Positions 24,000 through 33,267 of a DNA stretch of 64,000 nucleotides are shown here, in pieces (position 1 is the stretch's first letter; the number at the start of each line of letters is the position of its first letter). Below the pieces are notes generated by a model. It saw only the letters and a list, made by a program, of their open reading frames with translations. It was not told the origin of the DNA and did not search any database. Origin of the DNA: Spongiimicrobium salis (GTDB taxonomy: Bacteria; Bacteroidota; Bacteroidia; Flavobacteriales; Flavobacteriaceae); the NCBI RefSeq assembly GCF_043678055.1, contig NZ_JBHEQA010000002.1:62001-126000 (forward strand). The letters run 5' to 3'. The position numbers and the translations under genes were made by a program.

Positions 24000-24653
24000 A
24001 TGAAATTTTTTATCGATACCGCAAATTTGGATCAAATCAGGGAAGCTCAGGAATTGGGAGTTTTGGATGGTGTGACCACAAATCCTTCCTTAATGGCCAA
24101 AGAAGGCATTACTGGAAGAAATAATATTTTAAAACATTATGTAGATATCTGCAATATTGTAGATGGAGACGTTTCTGCGGAGGTAATTGCTACCGAATAT
24201 GAGGCAATGATCAAAGAGGGAGAGGAATTGGCCGAATTGCATGATCAAATCGTGGTGAAGGTACCTATGATCAAAGATGGTGTCAAAGCCATAAAATACT
24301 TTTCCGATAAGGGTATTCAAACCAACTGTACCTTAGTTTTTTCGCCTGGGCAGGCCTTATTGGCGGCCAAAGCAGGAGCTACCTATGTATCTCCCTTTAT
24401 TGGAAGATTGGATGATATCTCTACAGATGGAATGAACCTTATCGCAGAAATACGACATATTTATGATAATTATGCTTTCAATACCCAAATATTGGCGGCT
24501 TCCGTTAGGCATACGATGCACGTTATAGATTGCGCTAAAATTGGGGCGGATGTAATGACAGGGCCTTTATCTTCTATTGAAGGCTTGTTAAAACACCCAT
24601 TGACCGATAGCGGTTTGGCTAAATTTTTGGCAGATTACAAAAAAGGAAATTAA
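24000..24653 (+). CDS. fsa: Fructose-6-phosphate aldolase / transaldolase-like protein
   Basis: The 217-residue protein belongs to the short transaldolase family (TalC/FSA): FIDTANLDQIREAQELGVLDG, TTNPSLMAKEG, the Schiff-base lysine in IVVKVPMIKDG (near residue 86), TNCTLVFSPGQALLAA, and SPFIGRLDD. Members either cleave fructose 6-phosphate or act as true transaldolases in the pentose phosphate pathway. The two cannot be told apart by eye, so the symbol is provisional. A strong terminator follows at 24701-24734. Confidence 0.9.
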   Translation: MKFFIDTANLDQIREAQELGVLDGVTTNPSLMAKEGITGRNNILKHYVDICNIVDGDVSAEVIATEYEAMIKEGEELAELHDQIVVKVPMIKDGVKAIKYFSDKGIQTNCTLVFSPGQALLAAKAGATYVSPFIGRLDDISTDGMNLIAEIRHIYDNYAFNTQILAASVRHTMHVIDCAKIGADVMTGPLSSIEGLLKHPLTDSGLAKFLADYKKGN

Positions 24654-24700
24654 ATGGCAGTACTGCTGTTGCGGTAATCTACAGATTTCTGTTATAATAA

Positions 24701-24734
24701 GAAAGGCCCAAATGGATTTCCATTTGGGCCTTTC
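24701..24734. terminator. Terminator between convergent genes
   Basis: A perfect 14-bp stem GAAAGGCCCAAATG with its complement and loop GATTTC, ending in TTTCT. It serves fsa on the plus strand and the thioredoxin-like lipoprotein gene ending at 24753 on the minus strand. Confidence 0.85.
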
Positions 24735-24752
24735 TCTGTATATGATATTGTT

Positions 24753-26150
24753 TTATTTCTTCTTGAAGGATTTATCCAAACTGGCAAAAGCATTTACAAT
24801 GCGTCCTTTATGGGTAATCAAGGCTTTGTAATTCATACGGTTGATGATGAGTTTATTTCTAAACTCCCTTGAATTCTCTGCTCTATATTGTAGGCTCTTG
24901 TCCAATTTGGCGGTCTCCATCATGGATTGCCAGCGTTTGGGGTCCGTGCGAATATTGATGCCTACGAATTCGTATTTGGGATGCGCTTTTGAAAGTACAG
25001 ACACACGTCTGGTGATATTCCTGAAGTGTCCTTTTTGGGTACCACTCCAAAAATAAAATACGACATGCTCTTTTTGGGACAGTTCCTTAAGGCTTGTCAT
25101 ATTCCCTTCTGCATCTGTAACTGCCAAATCGGGAACTTCCCGTTCGGGTTGTATATTCAATAGGTTTTGATACAAGCCATCAATTTCATCCATATGCTTG
25201 TTATTGCCAGAGAACTTATGGAATTCGTCAATAAAAGCGGTATTGTTCTTTTCCGTATCATGGGCCATGATCAGGTAATCCATGGCCACGTTTCTAAACA
25301 GATTGTCCCGTAGGCCCTGTTCCTGAACCAAACTATCAATAAGATACATTTTATGCTTGTTAAAATGGAGCTCATTTCTAATGCTATAGCTGTATTTTCC
25401 TTCGCATTCATGATGGCAACCAATATAGGTCAGGTTTCTGATATGGTTCACCATATAGTCATAATAGGGCCTTAAGTAGGTAAGATCCTCATCATTATAA
25501 GAGACATTCTTTCTGTAATCATAAAAATTATCGGGCAATGCATGAAATTTGTCTTCCCGTGTTCTCATTTTATGATTAAAAGGATACAATTCTTTATGCA
25601 CATAGGCATTATAATCAATACTGGCATAAGCCATTTTCAATGCTTTATCCGATAATGGAAACTCTTCATGCAATTCCCTTAACTGCCTTGTTTTAATGGA
25701 ACGCAAGGAATCTATTTTACGGCTAAAATCATCGGGGTCCAACTGAAAATAGGGATAGATCACATCCTTTTCCTCTTCATTGGCCAAAAAGACTTCCAAT
25801 AAGAAATTATTGATTTCTTCCCCAATACCCGTAAAGATTAGGGACTCGTCAAAATCTATGGTATTTAAGCGTAATAATAAGCTGTCCCCTTTTTCAAGGT
25901 ATACATATTGTACTTCAGGCTTATGCTCAAAATAGTGAAGTCCTTCGGATATGGAATCCAAAGAGAAGGAAAACCTATTGTTCTCATCCAATTTTGCCGA
26001 ATCGATAACCATATCCCCTTTGTGCAGGATAACATAATCATGCGTTGGGGTTACGATTTCACCTGCAAAAAAGAGCGTTGGGGATGGGTTTTCTTCTTCT
26101 CCACAGGCGGCAATAAGAAAAAGAAAAAGATAGAGTAAATTTTTATTCAT
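24753..26150 (-). CDS. TlpA-like lipoprotein without the CXXC motif
   Basis: The 465-residue protein has a lipoprotein signal (lipobox LIAAC, cysteine 16). Residues about 25-110 resemble a DUF4369-type beta domain (FFAGEIVTPTHDYVILHKGD, then FSFSLDSISEGLHYF). A helical middle part follows, and residues about 325-465 look like a thioredoxin fold (VPDLAVTDAEGNMTSLKEL, HVVFYFWSG, KYEFVGINIRTDPKRWQ). The expected redox CXXC is replaced by SGTQ near residue 366, so it is unlikely to be a disulfide reductase. It may be a binding or scaffold protein. A minus-strand -7 box TAGATTTG is at 26177-26184. Confidence 0.8.
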   Translation of the reverse strand: MNKNLLYLFLFLIAACGEEENPSPTLFFAGEIVTPTHDYVILHKGDMVIDSAKLDENNRFSFSLDSISEGLHYFEHKPEVQYVYLEKGDSLLLRLNTIDFDESLIFTGIGEEINNFLLEVFLANEEEKDVIYPYFQLDPDDFSRKIDSLRSIKTRQLRELHEEFPLSDKALKMAYASIDYNAYVHKELYPFNHKMRTREDKFHALPDNFYDYRKNVSYNDEDLTYLRPYYDYMVNHIRNLTYIGCHHECEGKYSYSIRNELHFNKHKMYLIDSLVQEQGLRDNLFRNVAMDYLIMAHDTEKNNTAFIDEFHKFSGNNKHMDEIDGLYQNLLNIQPEREVPDLAVTDAEGNMTSLKELSQKEHVVFYFWSGTQKGHFRNITRRVSVLSKAHPKYEFVGINIRTDPKRWQSMMETAKLDKSLQYRAENSREFRNKLIINRMNYKALITHKGRIVNAFASLDKSFKKK

Positions 26151-26285
26151 ATACTAAAAATAGCTGCTATATCGAACAAATCTAACCAAATGGAAATCTC
26201 CAGCTTGTTAATGCTGCGTTAAAAAAAATGATTTTAGGTTAATTTATAGCCCTTTTTATTGTTGGTTTCCGGGATTAAAATTCCG

Positions 26286-26293
26286 TATTTTTG
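26286..26293 (+). promoter_or_regulatory. -7 box of the ABC-F gene
   Basis: TATTTTTG matches TAnnTTTG. A GTTG at 26261-26264 lies 21 nt upstream as a plausible -33 element. The leader to the start codon at 26315 would be about 17 nt. Confidence 0.6.
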
Positions 26294-26314
26294 CAAAAAA
26301 TTAAATAAGAGTTT

Positions 26315-27943
26315 ATGTTATCCGTATCTAATTTATCCGTGCAATTTGGAAAGCGAGTGTTGTTCGATGAAGTAAATGTGTCTTTTACGCAAGGAAATTG
26401 TTATGGCGTTATTGGAGCCAATGGCGCTGGGAAGTCCACCTTCTTGAGAATTCTTTCCGGACAAATAGAACCCACCTCCGGACATGTGCATTTGGAACCA
26501 GGAAAAAGGATGTCCATCTTGGAACAGGAGCACAATGCCTACGATGAATTTACCGTTTTGGAATCTGTGGTGATGGGAAACAAACCTCTTTATGCGATTA
26601 AAAAAGAAATAGATGCCCTCTATGCGGACTATTCTGATGAAAATGCAGATAAGATCGGTGAGCTACAGGTGGAATTTGAAGAGATGAACGGATGGAATGC
26701 CGATAGTGATGCAGCAGCCTTGTTATCCAATTTAGGGATTACCGAAGAATTGCATTATAGCAGTATGGCCGATATGGATTCCAAATTAAAAGTAAGGGTG
26801 TTATTGGCACAAGCCCTTTTTGGAAATCCGGATGTGCTGATCATGGATGAGCCTACGAACGACTTGGATTATGAAACCATAAGCTGGTTGGAACATTTTC
26901 TGGCCAATTATGACAATACGGTAATCGTAGTATCGCACGACAGACACTTCTTGGATTCGGTATGTACACATATTGGAGATATCGATTTTGGAAAAATGAA
27001 CCTGTATTCCGGAAACTATACGTTTTGGTACGAGAGTAGTCAGCTAGCAGCAAGACAACGAGCGCAACAGAACAAGAAAGCGGAGGAAAAAGCAAAGGAA
27101 TTACAGGAATTCATTAGACGTTTTAGTGCCAACGTTGCCAAAAGTAAGCAGGCAACATCGCGAAAGAAAATGTTGTCTAAATTGAATGTGGAAGATATTA
27201 AACCATCGAGTAGGAGATACCCGGCCATTATTTTTGAACGCGAACGCGAAGCGGGAGACCAGATCCTTAATATTGAAGGATTGTCGGCCTCTTCGGAAGA
27301 TGGAGATCTATTGTTCCAAAATATCAATATTAATTTAGCTAAAGGAGATAAAGTAGCTATTATTTCAAGAGATTCAAGAGCCACTTCCGCTTTTTACGAG
27401 ATTATTAATGGAAAAAAGAAAGCGGATGCCGGCAAATTTGATTGGGGAGTAACCACCAATCAGTCCTATCTGCCTGCGGACAATAGCGATTTCTTTACTG
27501 CAGATATCAATTTGGTGGATTGGTTGCGACAATGGGCAAAAACCGAAGAGGAACGGGAAGAAGTGCACATCCGTGGTTTTCTCGGAAAAATGCTCTTTAG
27601 TGGCGAAGAGGCTTTAAAAAAATGTACAGTGCTTTCCGGAGGAGAAAAAGTACGGTGCATGTTGAGTAGAATGATGTTGTTGCGTGCCAATATTCTGATG
27701 TTGGATGAACCCACAAACCACTTGGATCTTGAGAGCATCACCACCTTTAACAACTCTTTGAAGAATTTTAAAGGCACGGTACTCTTTACCACACATGATC
27801 ACGAATTTGCCCAAACCGTGGCCAATAGGATTATAGAATTGACACCAAAAGGTAATATTGATCGTTATTTGACGTTTGATGAATATATGTCTGATAAGAC
27901 GATCAAGGAGCAGCGCGAAAAAATGTACGCGGTTCCTGTTTAA
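26315..27943 (+). CDS. ABC-F ATPase (YbiT-like ribosome-associated type)
   Basis: This 542-residue soluble protein has two ABC domains joined by a basic linker and no membrane part, as in ABC-F translation factors. The first domain has Walker A GANGAGKST (34-42) and Walker B LIMDEPTND, but its signature region reads SMADMDSKLKVRV instead of LSGG. The second has an altered Walker A (SRDSRATSA, about 349-357) but an intact signature LSGGEKVR (about 440) and Walker B LMLDEPTNH. Overall it fits the YbiT group, judging by the repeated segments and length. It may act on the ribosome. A resistance role cannot be inferred. The lipoprotein gene at 27973 follows closely. Confidence 0.92.
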   Translation: MLSVSNLSVQFGKRVLFDEVNVSFTQGNCYGVIGANGAGKSTFLRILSGQIEPTSGHVHLEPGKRMSILEQEHNAYDEFTVLESVVMGNKPLYAIKKEIDALYADYSDENADKIGELQVEFEEMNGWNADSDAAALLSNLGITEELHYSSMADMDSKLKVRVLLAQALFGNPDVLIMDEPTNDLDYETISWLEHFLANYDNTVIVVSHDRHFLDSVCTHIGDIDFGKMNLYSGNYTFWYESSQLAARQRAQQNKKAEEKAKELQEFIRRFSANVAKSKQATSRKKMLSKLNVEDIKPSSRRYPAIIFEREREAGDQILNIEGLSASSEDGDLLFQNININLAKGDKVAIISRDSRATSAFYEIINGKKKADAGKFDWGVTTNQSYLPADNSDFFTADINLVDWLRQWAKTEEEREEVHIRGFLGKMLFSGEEALKKCTVLSGGEKVRCMLSRMMLLRANILMLDEPTNHLDLESITTFNNSLKNFKGTVLFTTHDHEFAQTVANRIIELTPKGNIDRYLTFDEYMSDKTIKEQREKMYAVPV

Positions 27944-27972
27944 TGATTTTGTAGAACCCAAATCGCTACATA

Positions 27973-29100
27973 ATGAAAACCTACACTGCTTTTAGCGGGA
28001 TTTTGGCATTGCTGTTCATTTCCTGCACCTCGACCATTGAAGAACAAGATGAAAATGTAGATCTTCCTATTGACCAGGGAACGGAGGTCAATTATACCAT
28101 TGTCCTGGAAAACGATGCTATTTTTTCCTCTGAAGTATTCCATGCGGATCGGATTGAAATAAAGCAAGGAGAAACGAATCCTTTTGCTGCCATGGGCGCG
28201 GCGCAATTTACCTACCAAGATGTTTTTTCTATGTCTTTTTATCGAAAAAACGAAGATTGTTCCCATGAAATTGCGCGGTATGATTTTGATACAGGACAGT
28301 CACAGACACGGGGAATGCTCTCGGATAGAGATGCTTGTAACCTTACGGTAAGTGCCATTGCACATGCTAATGATATGGCCTATATGGGATATGCCCTTAT
28401 GGACCAGAATGGCGCTGAAACTTCTTTTTTTGTTCGTAAACAAGGCTTTTTGGAAAGTACTTTTGTTGACATTTCATTGGATGGGAATCCGCTTTCCATG
28501 TTGTTTTCAAAAAATCGTTTGTTTGTGTTCTCCATTAATGAAAATACCACGGATCATGTTTTGATGGTAGTGGATTTAATGAACGACAGCATTGAGGCGC
28601 GTATCAACTTAGGACAGGGCGCCAAACAGCAATTCTTAAATAGGGAAGGGAATGTTATTGTGGCTTATGACGACTTGCATCTGGTAATCAATGCCGAAAC
28701 CCTGAATACAGACTCCCAAGAACGTTACAAAGAAGATGTTGCCCCCAATTTCGCAAATACGGGTTCCGCCTTTTTTGATGAAGATGATAATTTATATTTC
28801 CAAAGGCCTTCAGGAACAGGAGTACCGTTGATTCCTGCATTTTATAATTTTAATACCAATACTACGGTACTGTATTTCTATGAAAATTTCCTTTCTTCTG
28901 AGCAGTTGGAAACAAGATTTAAAATTGGAACCACAACTGTGGTGGCTTATGACAGTAAAAATGACCTGATCTTAATCGGGTACACAAAATCCGATAATGC
29001 AAGTAAAGGAGGCCTATTGCGCATTGCGCCTTCTCGTGAGATTGCCTTTTTGGACAATACGGATTTTGATGGAGTTCCATACCATATCTATATAGAATAG
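27973..29100 (+). CDS. Lipoprotein of unknown function, probable beta-propeller
   Basis: The 375-residue protein has a lipoprotein signal (LLFISC, cysteine near 18). The mature sequence has repeated units of beta strands with turns such as QDVFSMSFYRKNEDCSHEIARYD, SAIAHANDMAYMGYALM and DHVLMVVDLMNDSIEARIN, a pattern resembling a beta-propeller related to DUF4374-type proteins. I cannot name a family firmly. It starts 29 bases after the ABC-F gene and may be co-transcribed, though no functional link is evident. Confidence 0.75.
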   Translation: MKTYTAFSGILALLFISCTSTIEEQDENVDLPIDQGTEVNYTIVLENDAIFSSEVFHADRIEIKQGETNPFAAMGAAQFTYQDVFSMSFYRKNEDCSHEIARYDFDTGQSQTRGMLSDRDACNLTVSAIAHANDMAYMGYALMDQNGAETSFFVRKQGFLESTFVDISLDGNPLSMLFSKNRLFVFSINENTTDHVLMVVDLMNDSIEARINLGQGAKQQFLNREGNVIVAYDDLHLVINAETLNTDSQERYKEDVAPNFANTGSAFFDEDDNLYFQRPSGTGVPLIPAFYNFNTNTTVLYFYENFLSSEQLETRFKIGTTTVVAYDSKNDLILIGYTKSDNASKGGLLRIAPSREIAFLDNTDFDGVPYHIYIE

Positions 29101-29123
29101 GTATCTAGCCATTAAAGAATGCA

Positions 29124-29843
29124 TTACGCATTAAAGTATTTGCTTTTCCAAATGGCGGGACTAAAGTTTTTTCCAAGGGCAAAGCCGTAAAAAATGGCTA
29201 TGGCCGCAACAGATTTAAAGGTAAAGAAGAAAAGAATCCAAAACTCCGCATTAGAGCCACTTTTGGAAAATAGACCTGCCGGAATCATCTTGGTCACAAT
29301 GTAACTGCCCAATACCAATACAACGATAAGATTAAGGATGTTTTTAAAGGGCCACATGATAGCTCGGCGAAATGGATGAAGATCATCTCCCCATTTGTGG
29401 ATCAAATAGAAATAATCGTTTCCGATAGGGGCAAAGAGTAAGGGATCGTCCTTGTCTTCCAATTTAAACAGTTTGGAAGGGGCAATGATCTTAAAACCTT
29501 TGATTTCAATTTGATGTTCTTTTTCCAAGGCTTTTATGCGTTGAATAGCCTCTTGCGGAATATTGGCCTTAAAATATTTTGAATCCAAAAACCGCAAACG
29601 ATAGTTGATGCAGATTTCCTTGATATGATCAATATGGTAGATATTTTTGGTTTCCAAAGCATCAAAATCAAATCGATTTTGAATGACGGTTGACCCTTGC
29701 TGTATGTTTTTCTCGATCCGATGTTCTTTGGCGGTATCTTGTGCTAAGAACGTATAGACCTCTTGAAGAAGCATTGTTTCGGTTTTTTGCCTCTTCTTGG
29801 CTTCCGCCAATTTTCTTTCAATATTGGTTTTTTGTAGCAACAT
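29124..29843 (-). CDS. Membrane protein of unknown function
   Basis: I choose the ATG at 29843, which follows an AGAAGAGA stretch; a TTG at 29870 would add nine residues. The 239-residue product has a charged helical N-terminal half (about 1-150, with IERKLAEAKKRQKTETMLLQ) and two membrane helices near the C-terminus (about 170-192, NLIVVLVLGSYIVTKMIPAG; about 205-227, FWILFFFTFKSVAAIAIFYG). The soluble half probably faces the cytoplasm. I do not recognise the family. The gene is alone on its strand between two plus-strand genes. Confidence 0.7.
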   Translation of the reverse strand: MLLQKTNIERKLAEAKKRQKTETMLLQEVYTFLAQDTAKEHRIEKNIQQGSTVIQNRFDFDALETKNIYHIDHIKEICINYRLRFLDSKYFKANIPQEAIQRIKALEKEHQIEIKGFKIIAPSKLFKLEDKDDPLLFAPIGNDYFYLIHKWGDDLHPFRRAIMWPFKNILNLIVVLVLGSYIVTKMIPAGLFSKSGSNAEFWILFFFTFKSVAAIAIFYGFALGKNFSPAIWKSKYFNA

Positions 29844-30114
29844 AATCTCTTCTTTTTGGCAATTACTCAAAGTTAAGGAATATACCTTCTTATTTCAACT
29901 AGAATTTTTAGCAAAAAAATCATTTTTTTTTGATTGCCCTTAGCCTTTGTGATCGTAGGTCTTCATCGATGAACGACCAAGTGAAATACAATTTTAGCCA
30001 TCGTTTTAACATACTAGAGATAGCTGTTTTGCAGTTTTCATACGTATATAGTGTAGATTAACGGATTTATGATACCGTTTATCGATGCCCCATTTTAGAA
30101 CAAAACAAAATAAT

Positions 30115-30672
30115 ATGAAAAACCTACAAGTAAAGTACATGATATTAGGCTTTTGGCTTATCGCTATATGTAGCACAACATCGGCCCAAATTCAAAACCA
30201 GGATAGCGATGCCAACGAAAAAACCATTATTAAGAGTACCGAAGGGTCTGAAGACCATACCACTCTTTTAGCTGCCTTAAAAGCGGCTGATTTGGAAGAA
30301 GTTTTGGATAGTGAAGGACCTTTTACCGTATTTGCACCTTCCGATAAGGCTTTTAAGAAATTACCCCAAGGCAAAATCACCGCTTTATTGAAACCTGGAA
30401 ACAAAGAAGCGTTAAAGGATTTGGTGTCCTATCATATCGTTGCCGGAAACCTTAGTGCGGCAAAGATATTAAAGGCGATGTGCCGGGGTAGGGGAACTGC
30501 CACCTTTACTACGGTTCAAGGCAATAAAATAACCGCAAGCATGAAGGGTCTTGACATTGTTTTGACAGATGATTTTGGCAACACGGCCATTATTACCATG
30601 GCAGATGCCAATCAATGTAATGGAGTGATCCATGTTATTGATCGCGTCATACAACCCAAAAAGATTTCCTAA
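30115..30672 (+). CDS. Secreted fasciclin-domain protein
   Basis: The ATG at 30115 gives a 185-residue protein with a signal peptide (MKNLQVKYMILGFWLIAICS, ending TSAQ). An in-frame ATG at 30085 would bury it behind ten polar residues. One fasciclin (FAS1) domain fills the rest: SEDHTTLLAALKAADLEEVL, the H1 motif GPFTVFAPSDKAFKKLP, LVSYHIVAGNLSA, and the H2-like NGVIHVIDRVIQP. FAS1 proteins mediate adhesion or bind small ligands. No anchor is visible, so it is probably periplasmic or released. It converges with pheT with only six bases between. Confidence 0.9.
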   Translation: MKNLQVKYMILGFWLIAICSTTSAQIQNQDSDANEKTIIKSTEGSEDHTTLLAALKAADLEEVLDSEGPFTVFAPSDKAFKKLPQGKITALLKPGNKEALKDLVSYHIVAGNLSAAKILKAMCRGRGTATFTTVQGNKITASMKGLDIVLTDDFGNTAIITMADANQCNGVIHVIDRVIQPKKIS

Positions 30673-30678
30673 GCCCGA

Positions 30679-33105
30679 TTAGCGCAATTCAGCTCCCAAT
30701 TCCTTTTCATAGCGGAATTGAAGCTTGTTCATGATCTTGTCGATTTGCTTATCGGTCAACGTACTTTTCTTGTCTTGCAGGGTAAAGCTTACCGCATAGG
30801 ATTTTTTGCCTTGTGGCAGCTTGCCGCCGGTGTAGACATCGAAAAGAGATACGCGCTGTAGCAATTTCTTTTCGGTCTGCAAGGCAATATCGTGCACTTC
30901 TTTAAAGCTTGTACTTTGGTTCAATAATAAAGCCAAATCCCTTTTTACTTCAGGGTACTTCGGAATGTCCTGAAAAACAATACGATTATAGGCTGCGATT
31001 TCGATGATCGTATCCCAATTAAAATCAGCAAAAAGGACCTCTTGTTTAATATCAAAGCCTTTGAGCAATGGTTTTTTGACCATTCCAAAAGTGACCAGAT
31101 TACGCTTGTTAAAAGACAGGGAAAGTCCTTCCGAAAAAACGGCATGCTCGCAGGGAGCCTCTTTAATTTTTGTAATGCCCAATCGTTCCAGCACCATTGC
31201 AATGACAGACTTTAGATAATAGAAATCTGATTTTTTGGCCGGTGAGGACCAACTGTCTTCGTTCCGATTCCCAGTAACCAATAGACACAAATGCTTGTTT
31301 TCAATTCTTTCAGATTCCAATTGATGGTAGGTTTTTCCGAATTCAAAAAACCTTAAATTGGGCCTCTTTCTATTGCTGTTGTAGGCAATGGCCTCCAAAC
31401 CGGAGAACAGCATATGTTCTCGTAAAACGGAAAGGTCTGCACTTAAAGGGTTGAGCATTTTAACGCTACTATTTTCAGTATGTCCTTCTATTAAGGTATT
31501 ATGTGCCGGGTTGGTAAGGCTATTGGTCATGATTTCAAAAAAACCTTGGGCTGCAAGCATATCACCAATGGTATTTTGAAGTTTGTAGTCTTCAAATTTT
31601 CCGGTAGGCGCAATAGAGGCATTCAATTTTTCCTTGAAGGCAATGTTATTGTAACCATAGACACGTAATACTTCCTCAATGACATCTACTTCACGTTGTA
31701 CATCTACCCGATAAAAAGGAATGGTAAGTCCCAGTCCGGATTCCGATACATTATTGACCTTAATATCCAAGGAGGCCAAAATGGATTTAATGGTATCTTT
31801 TGGTATTTCTTCCCCAATGAGCTTGTTCACTTTCTCAAAAGTGAGGAATACTTGATAATCATCTTTCTTTTTAGGGTAGAGATCAATAATATCCGAGCTA
31901 ATATCGCCGCTGGCGATTTCCTTAATTAAAAGTGCGGCACGTTGCAGGGCGTATTCTACATTATTGATATCTATTCCACGTTCAAAACGGAAGGATGCAT
32001 CTGTGTTTAAGCCATGTCTTTTTGCGGTCTTACGAATAGAAATGGGATCAAAATAGGCACTTTCCAAGAAAATGGAAGTGGTATTTTCGGAAACCCCAGA
32101 GTTTAGACCACCAAAAACACCGGCAATACACATGGGCTTTTCGGCGTCACATATCATAAGATCATCTTCATGCAATGTTCTTTCCACCCCATCCAAGGTA
32201 ACAAAGGTAGTGCCTTGAGGTACCGTTTTTACTTCAATGCTATTGCCTTTAATTTTGGCTGCATCAAAAGCATGTAAAGGCTGTCCTAATTCGTGCAATA
32301 CATAATTGGTAATATCCACAATGTTATTTATGGGACTTAAACCAATGGCCCTTAGTTTATTTTTTAACCAAGTGGGTGACGGTTCTACAATAATATTATT
32401 AAGGGTCACTCCACTGTAGCGCGGTGCCAAATTGGAATCTTCAACAGTGACATCTATTTTCAAAGAACGGTTCTCGACAATAAACTTGCTATTGGAGGGC
32501 GTGATCAATTCAATGGCATTATCCTGCTGTATCAACCCTGCTTTTAAGTCTCGGGCAACGCCGTAATGACTCATGGCATCGGCTCTATTGGGGGTAAGTC
32601 CAATTTCAAAGACTTCATCATTATCTATTTCAAAGATTTCGGCACATGGTGTTCCGGGGGGTAAAGCATCACTAAGCACCATAATGCCGTCGTGTCCCTC
32701 TCCAAGACCCAATTCGTCTTCCGCACAGATCATTCCATGACTTTCCTCTCCGCGTATCTTTCCTTTCTTAATGGTCCAAGATTCTCCTTCTTTGGTGTAG
32801 AGTGTAGTGCCAATGGTAGCCACAGGAACTTTCTGTCCGGCAGCAACATTTGGAGCGCCGCATACGATTTGTACGGGTGCCTCTGTCCCAATATCTACGG
32901 TAGTGAGTTTTAATTTGTCTGCATTGGGGTGTTTAATGCAACTAAGAACATGTCCTACCACTACACCTTTTAATCCGCCTTTTACAGATTCAAAAGCGGA
33001 TATTCCTTCCACCTCCAAACCTAAGTCGGTTAGAAGTTCTCCAGTCTTATGGGCATCCCAATCAATATTAAGAAACTGTTTGAGCCAGTTATATGAAATT
33101 TTCAC
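30679..33105 (-). CDS. pheT: Phenylalanine-tRNA ligase beta subunit
   Basis: The 808-residue subunit charges tRNA-Phe together with PheS, which is not in the window. The start is a GTG at 33105 and the sequence KISYNWLKQFL is the standard N-terminus. Domains are in the usual order: tRNA-binding fold (VVGHVLSCIKHPNADKL), B3/B4 editing domain (VSENTTSIFLESAYFDP), B5, the core class II-like domain, and the C-terminal anticodon-binding FDX-ACB domain (IPKYPEVKRDLALLL). Length is normal. It is transcribed alone. Confidence 0.97.
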   Translation of the reverse strand: MKISYNWLKQFLNIDWDAHKTGELLTDLGLEVEGISAFESVKGGLKGVVVGHVLSCIKHPNADKLKLTTVDIGTEAPVQIVCGAPNVAAGQKVPVATIGTTLYTKEGESWTIKKGKIRGEESHGMICAEDELGLGEGHDGIMVLSDALPPGTPCAEIFEIDNDEVFEIGLTPNRADAMSHYGVARDLKAGLIQQDNAIELITPSNSKFIVENRSLKIDVTVEDSNLAPRYSGVTLNNIIVEPSPTWLKNKLRAIGLSPINNIVDITNYVLHELGQPLHAFDAAKIKGNSIEVKTVPQGTTFVTLDGVERTLHEDDLMICDAEKPMCIAGVFGGLNSGVSENTTSIFLESAYFDPISIRKTAKRHGLNTDASFRFERGIDINNVEYALQRAALLIKEIASGDISSDIIDLYPKKKDDYQVFLTFEKVNKLIGEEIPKDTIKSILASLDIKVNNVSESGLGLTIPFYRVDVQREVDVIEEVLRVYGYNNIAFKEKLNASIAPTGKFEDYKLQNTIGDMLAAQGFFEIMTNSLTNPAHNTLIEGHTENSSVKMLNPLSADLSVLREHMLFSGLEAIAYNSNRKRPNLRFFEFGKTYHQLESERIENKHLCLLVTGNRNEDSWSSPAKKSDFYYLKSVIAMVLERLGITKIKEAPCEHAVFSEGLSLSFNKRNLVTFGMVKKPLLKGFDIKQEVLFADFNWDTIIEIAAYNRIVFQDIPKYPEVKRDLALLLNQSTSFKEVHDIALQTEKKLLQRVSLFDVYTGGKLPQGKKSYAVSFTLQDKKSTLTDKQIDKIMNKLQFRYEKELGAELR

Positions 33106-33267
33106 AGATAGTTTGATTTATAATCGCCCGTTTGAGGGCGAATACATTAAATTTTCAAAGATAGAACAATGCGCCAAGACATTCAACAGTATTCAATTGA
33201 TTTGCTTTTATTTTTTATTGTAAATATTTAGTTGTTATTTCGATTTTTGAATTCAATGGTTTGAAAT

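Noticed and set aside
29895..29935. A/T-rich repeat near 29910 (A7 and T9 runs)
   Set aside because: It looks like simple low-complexity sequence with no GC stem and no clear link to a gene end.
30040..30047. ATACGTAT palindrome upstream of the fasciclin gene
   Set aside because: An 8-bp AT-rich palindrome is expected by chance often in this sequence and has no supporting context.
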